A stretch of DNA of 64,000 nt from Cryobacterium roopkundense (GTDB lineage Bacteria > Actinomycetota > Actinomycetes > Actinomycetales > Microbacteriaceae), in NCBI RefSeq assembly GCF_014200405.1, contig NZ_JACHBQ010000001.1, positions 2,852,001-2,916,000 on the forward strand, given 5' to 3'. A model generated the notes under the pieces. That model did not search any database. It was not told the origin of the DNA and saw only the letters and a program-made list of their open reading frames with translations. This document shows positions 8,525-17,846 of this stretch, piece after piece. The position numbers and the translations under genes are program-made. How positions within the stretch are numbered: position 1 is the stretch's first letter; each line of letters opens with the position of its first letter.

Positions 8525-9749
8525 GCATGGCCCTTTCGAACGCCTGGACGAATTGCACTCCGGACTGCTCCCACGTGACGCCGTCCAGCGATTTCGACAT
8601 AGCAACCGACCGTTCGCCATCCGCACGATCGACCACGTCGATCAGCCGTTTTGCAATGGCCCCCGGCGCGCTCGGCACATATTCGATGAAGGGATTGTCC
8701 GTCACCATGCGGTTATTCGGAGCGTCGTTTACGACTGGCGTGACCCCACTCGCCATGAGCTCAAGCGGGAGCAACGAAAGGTTCGACGCAGACAGCACGA
8801 GCCCTGCTGCGCAGCGGTTGTAAATCGCGTTCAACTGCGAAATATCGACACCCGACAAATTCTTGTGCGGAAACGGAATATCCCAGCTGGAAACGTCCCA
8901 TCCGGCAAGGTTGATCGTGATGTCTGGTCGCGCGGCCGCGAATTGCTCCAGAGCCATGAGCCCGAGCTCCCAGCCGCGGCGTGGTGTGACCGGGCGGGCA
9001 TAAAAGAAGATTTCCTTTCGCGGCGCAGTGTTGGTCACGTTGTAGAACTGGGTCTCAACCGCGAAATCAAAGTGGTCGGTTTGCATGCCGTAGTCGGCGT
9101 GCAGCTTGTGAGACAGCCACCCGCCCGCTGTCATACCGTGGAAACCGAAGCGATATGTGTTTTCCGCCAGCATCGCTTCTGATCCTGCGGGATAGAAGCT
9201 CGGCTCGAAGTCCTGCACAAAATAGAATCGCCGGGCAGTTGACTTGTCCAGGAACACCGGATAAGCAGTCTCCCACCCCGTCGCGAAGATGGCTTGAGCA
9301 GAAGGGTCAACTCCCTTTGCACTGTCGTACATCGACATTTCAGCTTTAATATCGGGATATGCCGCAGATTTCCGCAGCATGGCACGCATGTCGCGGCTAT
9401 TTACCACCACTGGAGTGTTCGTGTAGAAGTAAATAAGGCATCGATGCCCTGCCTTCTCAGCGAAGTCAATGAAGCGGAAAAGGTTTTGGTGGCCACCGCT
9501 GGTCGGGCTTGGCGGAGACATGATCCAAGCGATCGTCACCGGTCCGGAGTCGACGGAAATAGGTGTGGAGAGCTGCACCGGCGGGTCAGACCAGTCGGCC
9601 GCGAGAGCATCCTCGGTCTTGACAGGGAGCGTGATCATGTGCCCGGTTATACCTGCCTGGAGCCGCTTTTGAGTGCGAAACAGGAATGATCGTGGCCCTT
9701 CAATTCGAAGAATCCGAAGGCCGGTAAGCACTAATCTGACAAACTTCAT
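8517..9749 (-). CDS. WsaF-like rhamnosyltransferase (GT4)
   Basis: 410 residues. The stretch FYFVQDFEPSFYPAGSEAM (about residues 190-210) is characteristic of WsaF-type rhamnosyltransferases, which transfer L-rhamnose from dTDP-Rha. The C-terminal half has the GT-B donor-binding pattern with ELMASGVTPVVND containing the family's conserved Glu. First gene of a minus-strand run with two overlapping downstream genes. Together with RmlABCD and WbbL it points to a rhamnan-type polymer. Confidence 0.85.
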   Translation of the reverse strand: MKFVRLVLTGLRILRIEGPRSFLFRTQKRLQAGITGHMITLPVKTEDALAADWSDPPVQLSTPISVDSGPVTIAWIMSPPSPTSGGHQNLFRFIDFAEKAGHRCLIYFYTNTPVVVNSRDMRAMLRKSAAYPDIKAEMSMYDSAKGVDPSAQAIFATGWETAYPVFLDKSTARRFYFVQDFEPSFYPAGSEAMLAENTYRFGFHGMTAGGWLSHKLHADYGMQTDHFDFAVETQFYNVTNTAPRKEIFFYARPVTPRRGWELGLMALEQFAAARPDITINLAGWDVSSWDIPFPHKNLSGVDISQLNAIYNRCAAGLVLSASNLSLLPLELMASGVTPVVNDAPNNRMVTDNPFIEYVPSAPGAIAKRLIDVVDRADGERSVAMSKSLDGVTWEQSGVQFVQAFERAMRG

Positions 9750-9886
9750 TTATTTCCCAACAATCCGTCCGAGGCCGGCTCTGGCGGCGAAAGCTCAATC
9801 TTACCAAGCCGATCACAATCACGAACGCACGCCAGGTCGGCGGCGTAGTCCAGCCTCCAGCACGGCCCGACTATGCTGAACCTATA

Positions 9887-10747
9887 ATGCCCAAATCAAG
9901 GCTGGACTCGACGGCAGTTGTCACCGTCACATACAACTCGGGCGCGTACCTGCGTCATTTTCTGCAGTCCGTTCGTGCCAGCGAACCCGAATCTGTGCAC
10001 ATTGTTGTCGCGGACAATGGCTCTACGGACGTTGACGAGGCGCGTCGGTACTGTGGCGAATTCCAGGCGACGTTTTTCGAACTCGGCAAGAATCTCGGTT
10101 ACGGCGGGGCAATCAACGCGGCCGTCAATACCCTTCCCGAGAGCATCACCTCAGTACTGATCAGCAATCCTGACATTGAGCTCCGGCTTGGCTCGCTCTC
10201 CAGCATGGTGGATACCCTCAGTGCACGACCAGACGCGGGTTCGGTCGGGCCGTGCGTATTGAATTCCGACGGTTCCATTTACCCGTCAGCTCGGCGTCTT
10301 CCGTCATTGCGGACAGGAATTGGTCACGCCCTGTTTGCACATGTGTGGAAGAATAACCCTTGGACTACGCGATATCTCAGCGATGCGGTACAGCCGGAGA
10401 CCACGCGCTCCGCAGGATGGCTGTCGGGGTCCTGCCTTCTCGTCCGCCGCAGCGCGTTCGATGCCCTGGGCGGCTTCGACAAGGCCTTCTTCATGTACTT
10501 CGAGGATGTGGATCTCGGCTATCGTTTGGGAAAATCCGGCTGGCTGAACCTCTACCTCCCCGCGGCCGTCGTGACCCACACAGGGGCACATTCGACAAGC
10601 ACGGATTCAAGCAGAATGCTCCAGGTACATCACCAGAGCGCCTACCTCTACCTTGCGCGGAAATATCGCGGTTGGTATCTGGCCCCGGTTCGTGCAGGGC
10701 TGCGAGCAGCCCTGCACGTGCGGGCATGGTGGATGACCCGGCGCTAG
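9887..10747 (+). CDS. wbbL: Rhamnosyltransferase WbbL (GT2)
   Basis: 286 residues. VTVTYNSGAYLRHFL, VADNGSTD, LISNPDIEL and the acceptor region SGSCLLVRRSAFDALGGFDKAFFMYFEDVDL are typical of WbbL, the enzyme that adds the first rhamnose to polyprenyl-PP-GlcNAc in actinobacteria. The ED of FEDVD is the likely catalytic/base region. TATGCT lies 9 nt before the ATG, suggesting a nearly leaderless mRNA. Convergent with rmlA. Confidence 0.85.
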   Translation: MPKSRLDSTAVVTVTYNSGAYLRHFLQSVRASEPESVHIVVADNGSTDVDEARRYCGEFQATFFELGKNLGYGGAINAAVNTLPESITSVLISNPDIELRLGSLSSMVDTLSARPDAGSVGPCVLNSDGSIYPSARRLPSLRTGIGHALFAHVWKNNPWTTRYLSDAVQPETTRSAGWLSGSCLLVRRSAFDALGGFDKAFFMYFEDVDLGYRLGKSGWLNLYLPAAVVTHTGAHSTSTDSSRMLQVHHQSAYLYLARKYRGWYLAPVRAGLRAALHVRAWWMTRR

Positions 10748-10759
10748 CGAGACGCAGAC

Positions 10760-11623
10760 TTACTGCGCCAGTAGCCCCTTGAGGTAACGGCCGTATCCGC
10801 TCTTCTCCAGCGGGCCGGCCAGTTTCTGAAGCTGTGCGTCATCGATCCACCCAGCTCGCCACGCGATCTCCTCGATGCAACCGATCTTGAAGCCCTGGCG
10901 ATCTTCAATGACGCGGACATACTCGGAAGCCTGCATCATGGACTCGAAAGTCCCGGTGTCAAGCCATGCGACGCCTCGGTCGAGTACCTGAACCTGCAGT
11001 TGCCCAGCGTCGAGGTACCTCTCGTTGACGGTGCTGATTTCCAACTCGCCTCGTGCACTGGGCTCGATCGTCTTGGCGATCTCCACGACTGAGTTGTCGT
11101 AGAAATACAGCCCGGGAATGGCGTAGTTGCTCTTGGGCACCGCCGGCTTTTCTTCGATGGAAATCGCCCTCATCGCGTCGTCGAACTCGACAACGCCATA
11201 GGAAGTCGGGTTCGAGACGTGGTACGCAAAGATCAGCCCGCCGTCAATCTCGTCATGAGTGCGCAAAGACGTTCCGAGCCCCACGCCGTGGAAGATGTTG
11301 TCGCCCAATACGAGCGCGACGCTGTCGTCGCCAATAAACTCTTCGCCGATGATGAAGGCCTGAGCCAGGCCGTCTGGCGATGGCTGTATAGCGTACTCGA
11401 GTCGAATGCCCAGATCGGAACCGTCGCCCAGCAAGGATCTGAACTGGTCCTCATATTCCGGCGTCGTGATGATGAGAATCTCATTGATTCCGGCCATCAT
11501 CAACGTGGAGAGAGGGTAGTAGATCATGGGCTTGTCATAGATCGGCATCAGCTGCTTGGAGATGCCGCGCGTGATGGGCCACAGGCGAGTTCCTGATCCG
11601 CCGGCCAGAATAATTCCGCGCAT
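10760..11623 (-). CDS. rmlA: Glucose-1-phosphate thymidylyltransferase
   Basis: 287 residues, the usual family length. The N-terminus [15 protein letters not shown] is the nucleotidyltransferase signature, and [19 protein letters not shown] follows. Makes dTDP-glucose from dTTP and Glc-1-P, the first step to dTDP-L-rhamnose. Lies 3 nt after rmlC in the same direction, so rmlC-rmlA is an operon. RmlB and RmlD are encoded separately on the plus strand at 14.2-16.1 kb. Confidence 0.95.
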   Translation of the reverse strand: MRGIILAGGSGTRLWPITRGISKQLMPIYDKPMIYYPLSTLMMAGINEILIITTPEYEDQFRSLLGDGSDLGIRLEYAIQPSPDGLAQAFIIGEEFIGDDSVALVLGDNIFHGVGLGTSLRTHDEIDGGLIFAYHVSNPTSYGVVEFDDAMRAISIEEKPAVPKSNYAIPGLYFYDNSVVEIAKTIEPSARGELEISTVNERYLDAGQLQVQVLDRGVAWLDTGTFESMMQASEYVRVIEDRQGFKIGCIEEIAWRAGWIDDAQLQKLAGPLEKSGYGRYLKGLLAQ

Positions 11624-11626
11624 GAT

Positions 11627-12238
11627 TTAAGCCTCAGTCCTGTTCAGGGAATCGTAGAACGCTCTGCAGTCGGCCCAGGTCGGGAGCAGTCCACCCGCTG
11701 CGGCCTCCCCCAGGCTAGGGGCGTCCGTGTCCTTCGACGAGAGTAGGGGCTCGCCGGCCTCGGGGGGGAACAACAGCCCGATCTCGGGGGAAAGCGGATC
11801 TATTCCGTGTTCCCGTGACGCGTTGTAGACATCGCTGACGAGATAGCTCACCGTGGCGTCATCGGTCAGCGCCACAAACGCATGACCGAGTCCTTCGGCC
11901 AGGTAGACGGCGCGCCGATCCACTGAATCGAGGAGCACCGAATCCCATTGCCCAAAGGTGGGCGACCCAACACGGATATCCACGATGAAGTCCAGCACTG
12001 CGCCGTGCATGGCCGTCACATACTTGGCCTGCCCCATCGGGATGTCCGCAAAGTGGATACCGCGAACGACGCCACGCTTCGAGACCGAGGTGTTCGCCTG
12101 GCGAAGGTTCAGTGGATGCCCGACGGCCTTGCTCAGGGCGTCAAAACGATACCACTCGAGGAAAACACCTCGATCATCACCAAATTGTCTAGGCGTGATT
12201 TCGTATGAGTCGGGAATGGAGAGTTCGCGAATTTGCAC
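11627..12238 (-). CDS. rmlC: dTDP-4-dehydrorhamnose 3,5-epimerase
   Basis: 203 residues of the RmlC cupin family: GVFLEWYR, VVRGIHFADIPMGQAKYV with the catalytic His, and AEGLGHAFVALTD. Converts dTDP-4-keto-6-deoxyglucose to the L-lyxo form. GTG start at 12238, with TAGGCT ending 7 nt upstream, so the message may be leaderless. Divergent orientation relative to rmlB. Confidence 0.93.
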   Translation of the reverse strand: MQIRELSIPDSYEITPRQFGDDRGVFLEWYRFDALSKAVGHPLNLRQANTSVSKRGVVRGIHFADIPMGQAKYVTAMHGAVLDFIVDIRVGSPTFGQWDSVLLDSVDRRAVYLAEGLGHAFVALTDDATVSYLVSDVYNASREHGIDPLSPEIGLLFPPEAGEPLLSSKDTDAPSLGEAAAGGLLPTWADCRAFYDSLNRTEA

Positions 12239-12245
12239 AGTAGAG

Positions 12246-12251
12246 AGCCTA
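12246..12251 (-). promoter_or_regulatory. Predicted -10 box of rmlC
   Basis: TAGGCT on the minus strand, followed by 7 nt and the GTG start of rmlC. Spacing fits transcription starting at or next to the start codon. Confidence 0.4.
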
Positions 12252-12270
12252 CCAAGTCACTCCCGGCCGA

Positions 12271-13818
12271 CTAGCGCGGTGGTCGGCTCAATGCATACGG
12301 CCAATACCGGGTGTCGTTCATCCGAAAGCTCCAGCGCCCCCAAGCCACGTTTACCTCGAAGGTGTGGACCGAAGCGTCTCGAGTCTTCGACTCGAAGTGA
12401 TACAGCTCAGCGTGTGGTGTCCAATAGATGTCGTGGCCAATCCAGGTCGTCTTCATACACAGATCGACGTCGTTGAAGTTTCCCGGCAAAAGGTTCGAAA
12501 GTCCGCCTACTTCGAAGTAAACGTCACGTGGCATCATCGCGCAGGCCGCGGTGACCCCGACGACCTCGCGCTCGACAAGATATCCGTCAAGAGGCCCACG
12601 ATCGCCCCGCGGGACGTCTAGACCGATGTGGGACGCATCACCCTCGTGGTAGGCATGACCGGCATGTTGGATGGTTTCGTCGGCGTAGTACAACATGCCG
12701 CCAACCATGCCTGCTCCCGGAAGTTGCGCAAGGGAAAGAAGTGACTCGAGCCAGTCGGGGCTGATGACGTCAACATCGTCGTTCAGGAGGAGTACGAATT
12801 CCCCGTGCGAGTGCAGCACCCCCAGATTGACCTTGTCGGAAAAGTTGAAGGGTTTAGCCCACTCGACAAAACGAATTTGGTCACCGGCGAGGCGCTCAAG
12901 TTCGGTCACGACTTTCGGGTCGGCGACAGAATCGATGACAAGAACGAGTTCGAAGCTGCGATACGTGGATCGCTCCATCACGGATTTCACTGCATCGATC
13001 ACAAAGCACCGGCGCTCTCCATCGACGACGGAATACATTCCCCGGGTCGGGATAACGATGGAGATCAACGGCTCGCCGACTACCAGCCGTCGCGTGTCGT
13101 GTACCCCGCGGGGGTCGACAGACTTGACGATCCCTCCGCCGGTCGCCTCCAGATGTTCGGTCAGGGCCGCTCGCGTTGAGGCCAGCGCTTCATCGTTCAG
13201 TAACGTGACCCCGCCAGGAACACGGTCGCGCAGAAACAGTTGTTCACCAATCAACTCGACCGCCTGTGACTTACGGGTTGAGCGCAGAGCCAGATCGTAG
13301 AGCAGCGCACCTGCCCGTGATGGGTTCAGCCCACCCGCCCGAAGAAACAGCTCCCGACGATAGAAGACGAGGTCACCAAAGTAGAACTGGCACCGCAGGC
13401 GCTCCGGCGAGAAGATCGGCTTATTCAGAGCCTCCATGTCGCTCCCGAGACCGGCAACTGCCTCGTTGGTGTAGATCAGTTCTGCCAGCGGGTGTTCCTC
13501 TACGAACGTGGCAAACACCTCGAGGGCCCCCGTCGTCGCGACTCCGGTCGGACGTAGGACGCTTATGAAGTCGCTCGTTGACGCTTCGACGGCAGCGTTC
13601 ACGGCCTCCGCAAGTGATTCGTCTTCCTTGAGCAGTCGTACACTCGCGTTGCCTGCAACGAGATTCTGTGGAGCTTTCGAGGAAATAATGACGAAATCGA
13701 CACTGCTCGACTCGCTCGCACCGACCGACCGAATGAATCGCTCGGTTTGGTCGCGAGCCTCGTCCGCGAGCAGGACGAACGTGACCGAGGGAGGTCTCGC
13801 CCCGGACGCGAGTATCAC
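12271..13818 (-). CDS. Large family 2 glycosyltransferase with two domains
   Basis: About 515 residues from GTG 13818, whose GTGA overlaps the stop of the coiled-coil gene. The N-terminal ~220 residues resemble a degenerate GT-A domain. The C-terminal domain (from ISIVIPTRGMYSVVDG) has FVLLLNDDVDVISPDWLE as nucleotide-binding DXD-like region and an acceptor segment GNFNDVDLCMKT. Family 2 transferases of this type with a spare N-terminal domain occur in O-antigen clusters. It adds an unidentified sugar in the cytoplasm. Confidence 0.85.
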   Translation of the reverse strand: MILASGARPPSVTFVLLADEARDQTERFIRSVGASESSSVDFVIISSKAPQNLVAGNASVRLLKEDESLAEAVNAAVEASTSDFISVLRPTGVATTGALEVFATFVEEHPLAELIYTNEAVAGLGSDMEALNKPIFSPERLRCQFYFGDLVFYRRELFLRAGGLNPSRAGALLYDLALRSTRKSQAVELIGEQLFLRDRVPGGVTLLNDEALASTRAALTEHLEATGGGIVKSVDPRGVHDTRRLVVGEPLISIVIPTRGMYSVVDGERRCFVIDAVKSVMERSTYRSFELVLVIDSVADPKVVTELERLAGDQIRFVEWAKPFNFSDKVNLGVLHSHGEFVLLLNDDVDVISPDWLESLLSLAQLPGAGMVGGMLYYADETIQHAGHAYHEGDASHIGLDVPRGDRGPLDGYLVEREVVGVTAACAMMPRDVYFEVGGLSNLLPGNFNDVDLCMKTTWIGHDIYWTPHAELYHFESKTRDASVHTFEVNVAWGRWSFRMNDTRYWPYALSRPPR

Positions 13819-14069
13819 GCCTTCTTTCGATTCTTGATCTTGCGCAGGACCTTCCGAGCGAAGAGCATCGGGCTGACCGTGGCCAGCCCGGCCTTCCACG
13901 TTCGCGAGGCAAGGAGGGCTCGCAATTCCGCTTCCAGGGAATTTATCCGGTTGGGATAGATGACATTGAGGTTGGCCACCTCTGCCTGGAGACCGATCAC
14001 GCGATCCACGAGGGCCAACTGCCGAGCGTCGCGGGCGAGGTCCGATTCTTCAGGTGTAGGTATAGTCAT
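13815..14069 (-). CDS. Small coiled-coil protein preceding glycosyltransferase
   Basis: 84 residues from ATG 14069 (GAGACGG upstream; the longer in-frame reading lacks a ribosome site). Residues 12-55 are helical with heptad-like hydrophobics and a run LEAELRALLASRTWKAG, a segment usually fused to bacterial glycosyltransferases. The basic C-terminus ends RKIKNRKKA. The stop overlaps the GTG of the downstream transferase, so it may be a detached accessory segment of that enzyme. Confidence 0.6.
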   Translation of the reverse strand: MTIPTPEESDLARDARQLALVDRVIGLQAEVANLNVIYPNRINSLEAELRALLASRTWKAGLATVSPMLFARKVLRKIKNRKKA

Positions 14070-14173
14070 TTTTCCGTCTCTAAAGCCGCCGATGAAATTC
14101 GACTTGAGTCTAACAATTCGTGACGAAGAGTTTGCGAATGCCCTCACTGAGAAGAGCACCAATCGGCTTCCGG

Positions 14174-14179
14174 TAGAAT
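14174..14179 (+). promoter_or_regulatory. Candidate -10 box for rmlB
   Basis: TAGAAT preceded by CCGG, about 38 nt upstream of the rmlB ATG. It matches -10 boxes seen elsewhere in the window; no convincing -35 hexamer. Confidence 0.35.
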
Positions 14180-14217
14180 CGCGACGCCTCTTAAGCGAAC
14201 GGAACGGTTACCTCTAT

Positions 14218-15207
14218 ATGAAGATCCTCGTCACCGGCGGCGCCGGTTTTATCGGCTCGAACTTTGTTCGCCGCACCATTGAAGACAAGTACCCGGGCCT
14301 CGAAGGCGCCGAGGTCGTTGTTCTCGACGCCCTCACGTACTCCGGAAACCTCGAGAATCTGGCACCCATCGCCGATTCTTCGCGCTACACGTTCGTGCAC
14401 GGCGACATCCGCGACGGCAAGCTGCTCGACACCCTGTTTCCCGACATCGATGCGGTTGTGCACTTCGCCGCCGAGTCGCACGTGGACCGCTCGGTGCGCG
14501 ACGCCTCGATCTTCGTCGAGACCAACGTGCTCGGTACACAGCAGCTGCTCGACGCCGCCCTGCGCAACAACCTCAAGCGCTTCGTGCACGTCTCCACCGA
14601 CGAGGTCTACGGCTCCATCGCCGAGGGTTCCTGGAACGAGGAGCGCGCGCTCGAGCCCAACTCCCCCTACTCGGCGTCGAAGGCCGGCAGCGACCTGCTC
14701 GCCCGCAGCTACCACCGCACCCACGGCCTCAACGTGTCGATCACGCGCTGCTCGAACAACTACGGCCCGTACCACTTTCCCGAGAAGGTCATCCCGCTGT
14801 TCGTCAGCAACCTGATCGACGACCTGCACGTTCCCCTCTACGGCGAGGGCAACAACATCCGCGACTGGCTGCACGTCGACGACCACACCCGCGCCATCGC
14901 CATGGTGCTCGTGAACGGCCGCGCCGGCGAGATCTACAACATCGGCGGCGGCACCGAGCTCACCAACAAAGAACTCACCCAGATGCTGCTCGACTCGACA
15001 GGCAAGGACTGGACCTACGTGGACCGCGTCGCCGACCGTCTCGGCCACGACCTGCGCTACTCGGTAGACATCTCCAAGATCCAGGCCGAGCTCGGCTACG
15101 CCCCCGAGGTTCCGTTCGAGCAGGGCCTCGCCGACGTCGTGCAGTGGTACCGCGACAACCGCAGCTGGTGGGAGCCGCTCAAGGCTCGCGCCGCCCTCGA
15201 CAACTAG
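14218..15207 (+). CDS. rmlB: dTDP-glucose 4,6-dehydratase
   Basis: 329 residues starting MKILVTGGAGFIGSNF; upstream in-frame sequence is not coding-like. The catalytic triad region STDEVYGSI and YSASKAGSDLLARSY with Tyr/Lys is present, as are FAAESHVDRS and RCSNNYGPYHFPEK typical of RmlB. Produces dTDP-4-keto-6-deoxyglucose. Base composition switches here to the GC-rich codon use of the rest of the window. It is followed by rmlD after 75 nt. Confidence 0.96.
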   Translation: MKILVTGGAGFIGSNFVRRTIEDKYPGLEGAEVVVLDALTYSGNLENLAPIADSSRYTFVHGDIRDGKLLDTLFPDIDAVVHFAAESHVDRSVRDASIFVETNVLGTQQLLDAALRNNLKRFVHVSTDEVYGSIAEGSWNEERALEPNSPYSASKAGSDLLARSYHRTHGLNVSITRCSNNYGPYHFPEKVIPLFVSNLIDDLHVPLYGEGNNIRDWLHVDDHTRAIAMVLVNGRAGEIYNIGGGTELTNKELTQMLLDSTGKDWTYVDRVADRLGHDLRYSVDISKIQAELGYAPEVPFEQGLADVVQWYRDNRSWWEPLKARAALDN

Positions 15208-15282
15208 CATCACCGCTGCCACGGTGCCGGCTTTCGCGGTACCGTCGCAGGTGTCGGTTTCGAACACCTTTTAGGGAAGTGT

Positions 15283-16134
15283 ATGAAGTATTTGATCACC
15301 GGAGCGTCTGGCATGCTCGGCCGCGACCTGCAGTCGGCCCTGGCCGGCCACACCGTGACCGCCATGGGGCGCGAGAACCTCGACGTGACCGACATGGATG
15401 CCGTGACGGCAGCCGTGGAAGGCCAGGACGTGGTGATCAACGCCGCCGCGTACACGAAGGTCGACGACGCAGAGACGAACGAGGATGCGGCGTACGCCGT
15501 GAATGCCGTGGGCGCCAAGAATCTGGCGATCGCGGCATCCGTCGCCGGTGCGAGGCTCGTGCAGGTGTCGACGGACTACGTGTTCAACGGCAGCGCCACG
15601 ACCCCCTACGCCGAGAACACGCCGCTCGACCCGATCAGCGCCTACGGCCGCACGAAGGCCGCCGGCGAAGAATTCGTGCTCGCCAAGAACGCCCCGGCCA
15701 CCTACATCGTGCGCACGGCCTGGCTCTACGGCCAGCACGGCCCGAACTTTGCCAAGACCATGCTGCGCCTCGCGGGCACGAACGACACCGTGACGGTGGT
15801 GAACGACCAGTTCGGCCAGCCCACCTGGACCAGTGACCTCGCCGCCCAGATCGTGTATCTGCTCGACGCGGATGCCCCGGCCGGCATCTATCACGGCACC
15901 AACTCCGGCGAAACGACCTGGTTCGACTTCGCGCGAGCGATCTTCGAAACGGCCGGCCTGGACCCCGAGCGCGTGCTCCCCACCGACAGCTCGGCCTTCG
16001 TGCGCCCGGCTCCGCGGCCCGCCTACTCGGTGCTCGGCCACGACGCCTGGGTCGCCGCCCGCCTCGAGCCCATGCGCCCCTGGCGTGAGGCTCTCGCCGA
16101 CGCGGCCGCGGCAGGAGTCTTCGGAGCAGAATGA
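15283..16134 (+). CDS. rmlD: dTDP-4-dehydrorhamnose reductase
   Basis: 283 residues. ITGASGMLGRDL binds NAD(P)H, STDYVFNGSA and YGRTKAAGEE give the SDR Tyr/Lys, and NDQFGQPTWTSDLA is a RmlD signature. Final step to dTDP-L-rhamnose. AGGGAAG precedes the ATG. The stop overlaps the next gene's start (ATGA). Confidence 0.95.
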   Translation: MKYLITGASGMLGRDLQSALAGHTVTAMGRENLDVTDMDAVTAAVEGQDVVINAAAYTKVDDAETNEDAAYAVNAVGAKNLAIAASVAGARLVQVSTDYVFNGSATTPYAENTPLDPISAYGRTKAAGEEFVLAKNAPATYIVRTAWLYGQHGPNFAKTMLRLAGTNDTVTVVNDQFGQPTWTSDLAAQIVYLLDADAPAGIYHGTNSGETTWFDFARAIFETAGLDPERVLPTDSSAFVRPAPRPAYSVLGHDAWVAARLEPMRPWREALADAAAAGVFGAE

Positions 16135-17273
16135 TCACCCTTCGTGTTGTCGTAGATCAGATGGTCGCGCCGGTTCCCGGCGGCATCGGCCGTTACACCG
16201 AAGAGCTCACGCGCGCCCTCATCGCGACAGCACCGGCCGGCTGCGAAGTGGAGGGCATCGTTTCCTCGTCTCCCGCCGAACAGTACGAGAAGATCGAGGC
16301 GGCTCTGCCCGGCCTCGCCTCGCTGTCGAAGACCGCACTCGCCCGCCGTGAGGTGGCAGCCGCCTGGAGCCTCGGCGTCACGGCCTCATCCGGCACGGGC
16401 ATGATCCATGCACCGTCGCTGCTCGCCCCCATGCGCCGGCATGATCGCCTCGCGGACGGAACGCAGATCGCTGTGACGATTCACGACGTGCTGGCGTGGA
16501 CGCATCCAGAGTCGCTCACCACGGCGACCGTGGGCTGGACCAAGGCCATGGTGAAGCGCGCCCGCAAGCACGCCGACGCGGTAGTCGTGCCGAGCCACGC
16601 GGTCGCCGCGCAGCTCGCCGACATCGTGGACTTCGGCGATCGCGTGCGCGTGATCGGCGGCGCCGTGGGCCGCGGGCTCGTGCTCCCCTCCGATTCGCTG
16701 GTGTCCGGCCGCGTGGCCGCCCTGGGGCTCCCCCAGGACTACATCGCCACCACGGGCTCCCTCGACCCGCGCAAGGGCGTCACCTCGCTCATCACGGCCC
16801 TCGGGCTGCCGGGCGCCCCCGACCTGCCACTCATCGTGATCGGCCCCGATTCGTGGGGAGAGCTTGACATCGCCGCAGTGGCCGACGAGGCCGGGCTCGC
16901 GCCCGGCCGCGTGCGCGCCATGTCGGGGCTCAGCGACGAAGATCTCGCCATCGTGATCGCGCGCGCCGCGCTCTTCGTGTACCCGAGCCGTGAAGAGGGC
17001 TTCGCACTGCCCATCATCGAGGCCTTCCATCTCGGCACCCCCGTAGTGCACTCCGACGCCCCAGCCCTGGTCGAGGCCGCCGGCGACGCCGGGCTCGTGG
17101 TGCCGTTAGCGGATGCCGTGGGCTACTCCGAGCGCCTCGCCGCCGCCATGACCAAGGTGCTCACCGACACCGAGCTGGAGCAGCGCCTGCGCATCTTCGG
17201 GAGCGACCGCGCCAAGGCCTTCAGCTGGCGGGACTCGGCCGAGCGCGTCTGGCAGCTGCACGCCGACCTGTAA
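16131..17273 (+). CDS. Family 4 glycosyltransferase
   Basis: 380 residues, GT-B fold. The N-terminal domain contains PGGIGRYTEEL and TIHDVLAW. The C-terminal donor domain has GSLDPRKGV, LFVYPSREEGFALPIIEAFHLGTPVV with the EX7E-like motif. Similar to mannosyl- or rhamnosyltransferases of cell-wall polysaccharide synthesis. ATGA overlap with rmlD indicates translational coupling and a role downstream of dTDP-rhamnose. Confidence 0.88.
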   Translation: MITLRVVVDQMVAPVPGGIGRYTEELTRALIATAPAGCEVEGIVSSSPAEQYEKIEAALPGLASLSKTALARREVAAAWSLGVTASSGTGMIHAPSLLAPMRRHDRLADGTQIAVTIHDVLAWTHPESLTTATVGWTKAMVKRARKHADAVVVPSHAVAAQLADIVDFGDRVRVIGGAVGRGLVLPSDSLVSGRVAALGLPQDYIATTGSLDPRKGVTSLITALGLPGAPDLPLIVIGPDSWGELDIAAVADEAGLAPGRVRAMSGLSDEDLAIVIARAALFVYPSREEGFALPIIEAFHLGTPVVHSDAPALVEAAGDAGLVVPLADAVGYSERLAAAMTKVLTDTELEQRLRIFGSDRAKAFSWRDSAERVWQLHADL

Positions 17274-17316
17274 CCCCCATTCATTTTCTCCCCACAAGTT
17301 AAACTTCAAAGGTCAC

Positions 17317-17766
17317 ATGCTCAAAAAACTCGCCGCGCTTGCCCGCGACCAGCGAATCCGCTTTCTGGCCGTTGGCGGAACGAATACTCTCGTTGGCTAT
17401 GTGCTCTTCTCGGCATTCACTCTGTGGGTTTTCCACGACATCTACCTCGGCTACCTGCTCAGTCTCGCGGTCTCGTACGTGGTGGGCATCACCCTGGCGT
17501 TCGTGCTCTACCGCCGATTCGTGTTTCCGGTGCACGGCCACCTCCTGCGGGATTTCGCCCGGTTCGTGAGCGTGTACCTCGTGGCGATCGGCATCAACGC
17601 CGCCGCGCTGCCGCTGCTGGTTGAGGTTGCGCGGGTGCCGCCGCTCCTCGCCCAGCTGCTCATACTCGTGGCCACGACCCTGCTGAGCTTCTTCGGCCAC
17701 AAGAAGTTCTCCTTCCACCGCACCCCCGGTGAGCACTCTCCCCCGACAGGTCCCCTCCACCCCTGA
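17317..17766 (+). CDS. GtrA-family membrane protein
   Basis: 149 residues, four hydrophobic segments (about 16-38, 42-62, 77-97, 100-120), and basic loops such as FVLYRRFVFPV and FFGHKKFSF that are hallmarks of GtrA/DPMS3-like proteins. This family is thought to help flip polyprenyl-phosphate sugars across the membrane. AAAGG sits before the ATG. Follows the GT4 gene by 43 nt. Confidence 0.88.
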   Translation: MLKKLAALARDQRIRFLAVGGTNTLVGYVLFSAFTLWVFHDIYLGYLLSLAVSYVVGITLAFVLYRRFVFPVHGHLLRDFARFVSVYLVAIGINAAALPLLVEVARVPPLLAQLLILVATTLLSFFGHKKFSFHRTPGEHSPPTGPLHP

Positions 17767-17846
17767 TCCACCTGCGAGACACCTGGATATCACCTTCGCG
17801 TTAGAGCCTGAAAGCGCATTCAACGCTTTCAACGCTAGGAGATCCC

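Noticed and set aside
14191..15267. 358-residue minus-strand frame opposite rmlB
   Set aside because: Antisense shadow caused by GC-rich third positions; His/Val/Gly-rich composition and no family motif.
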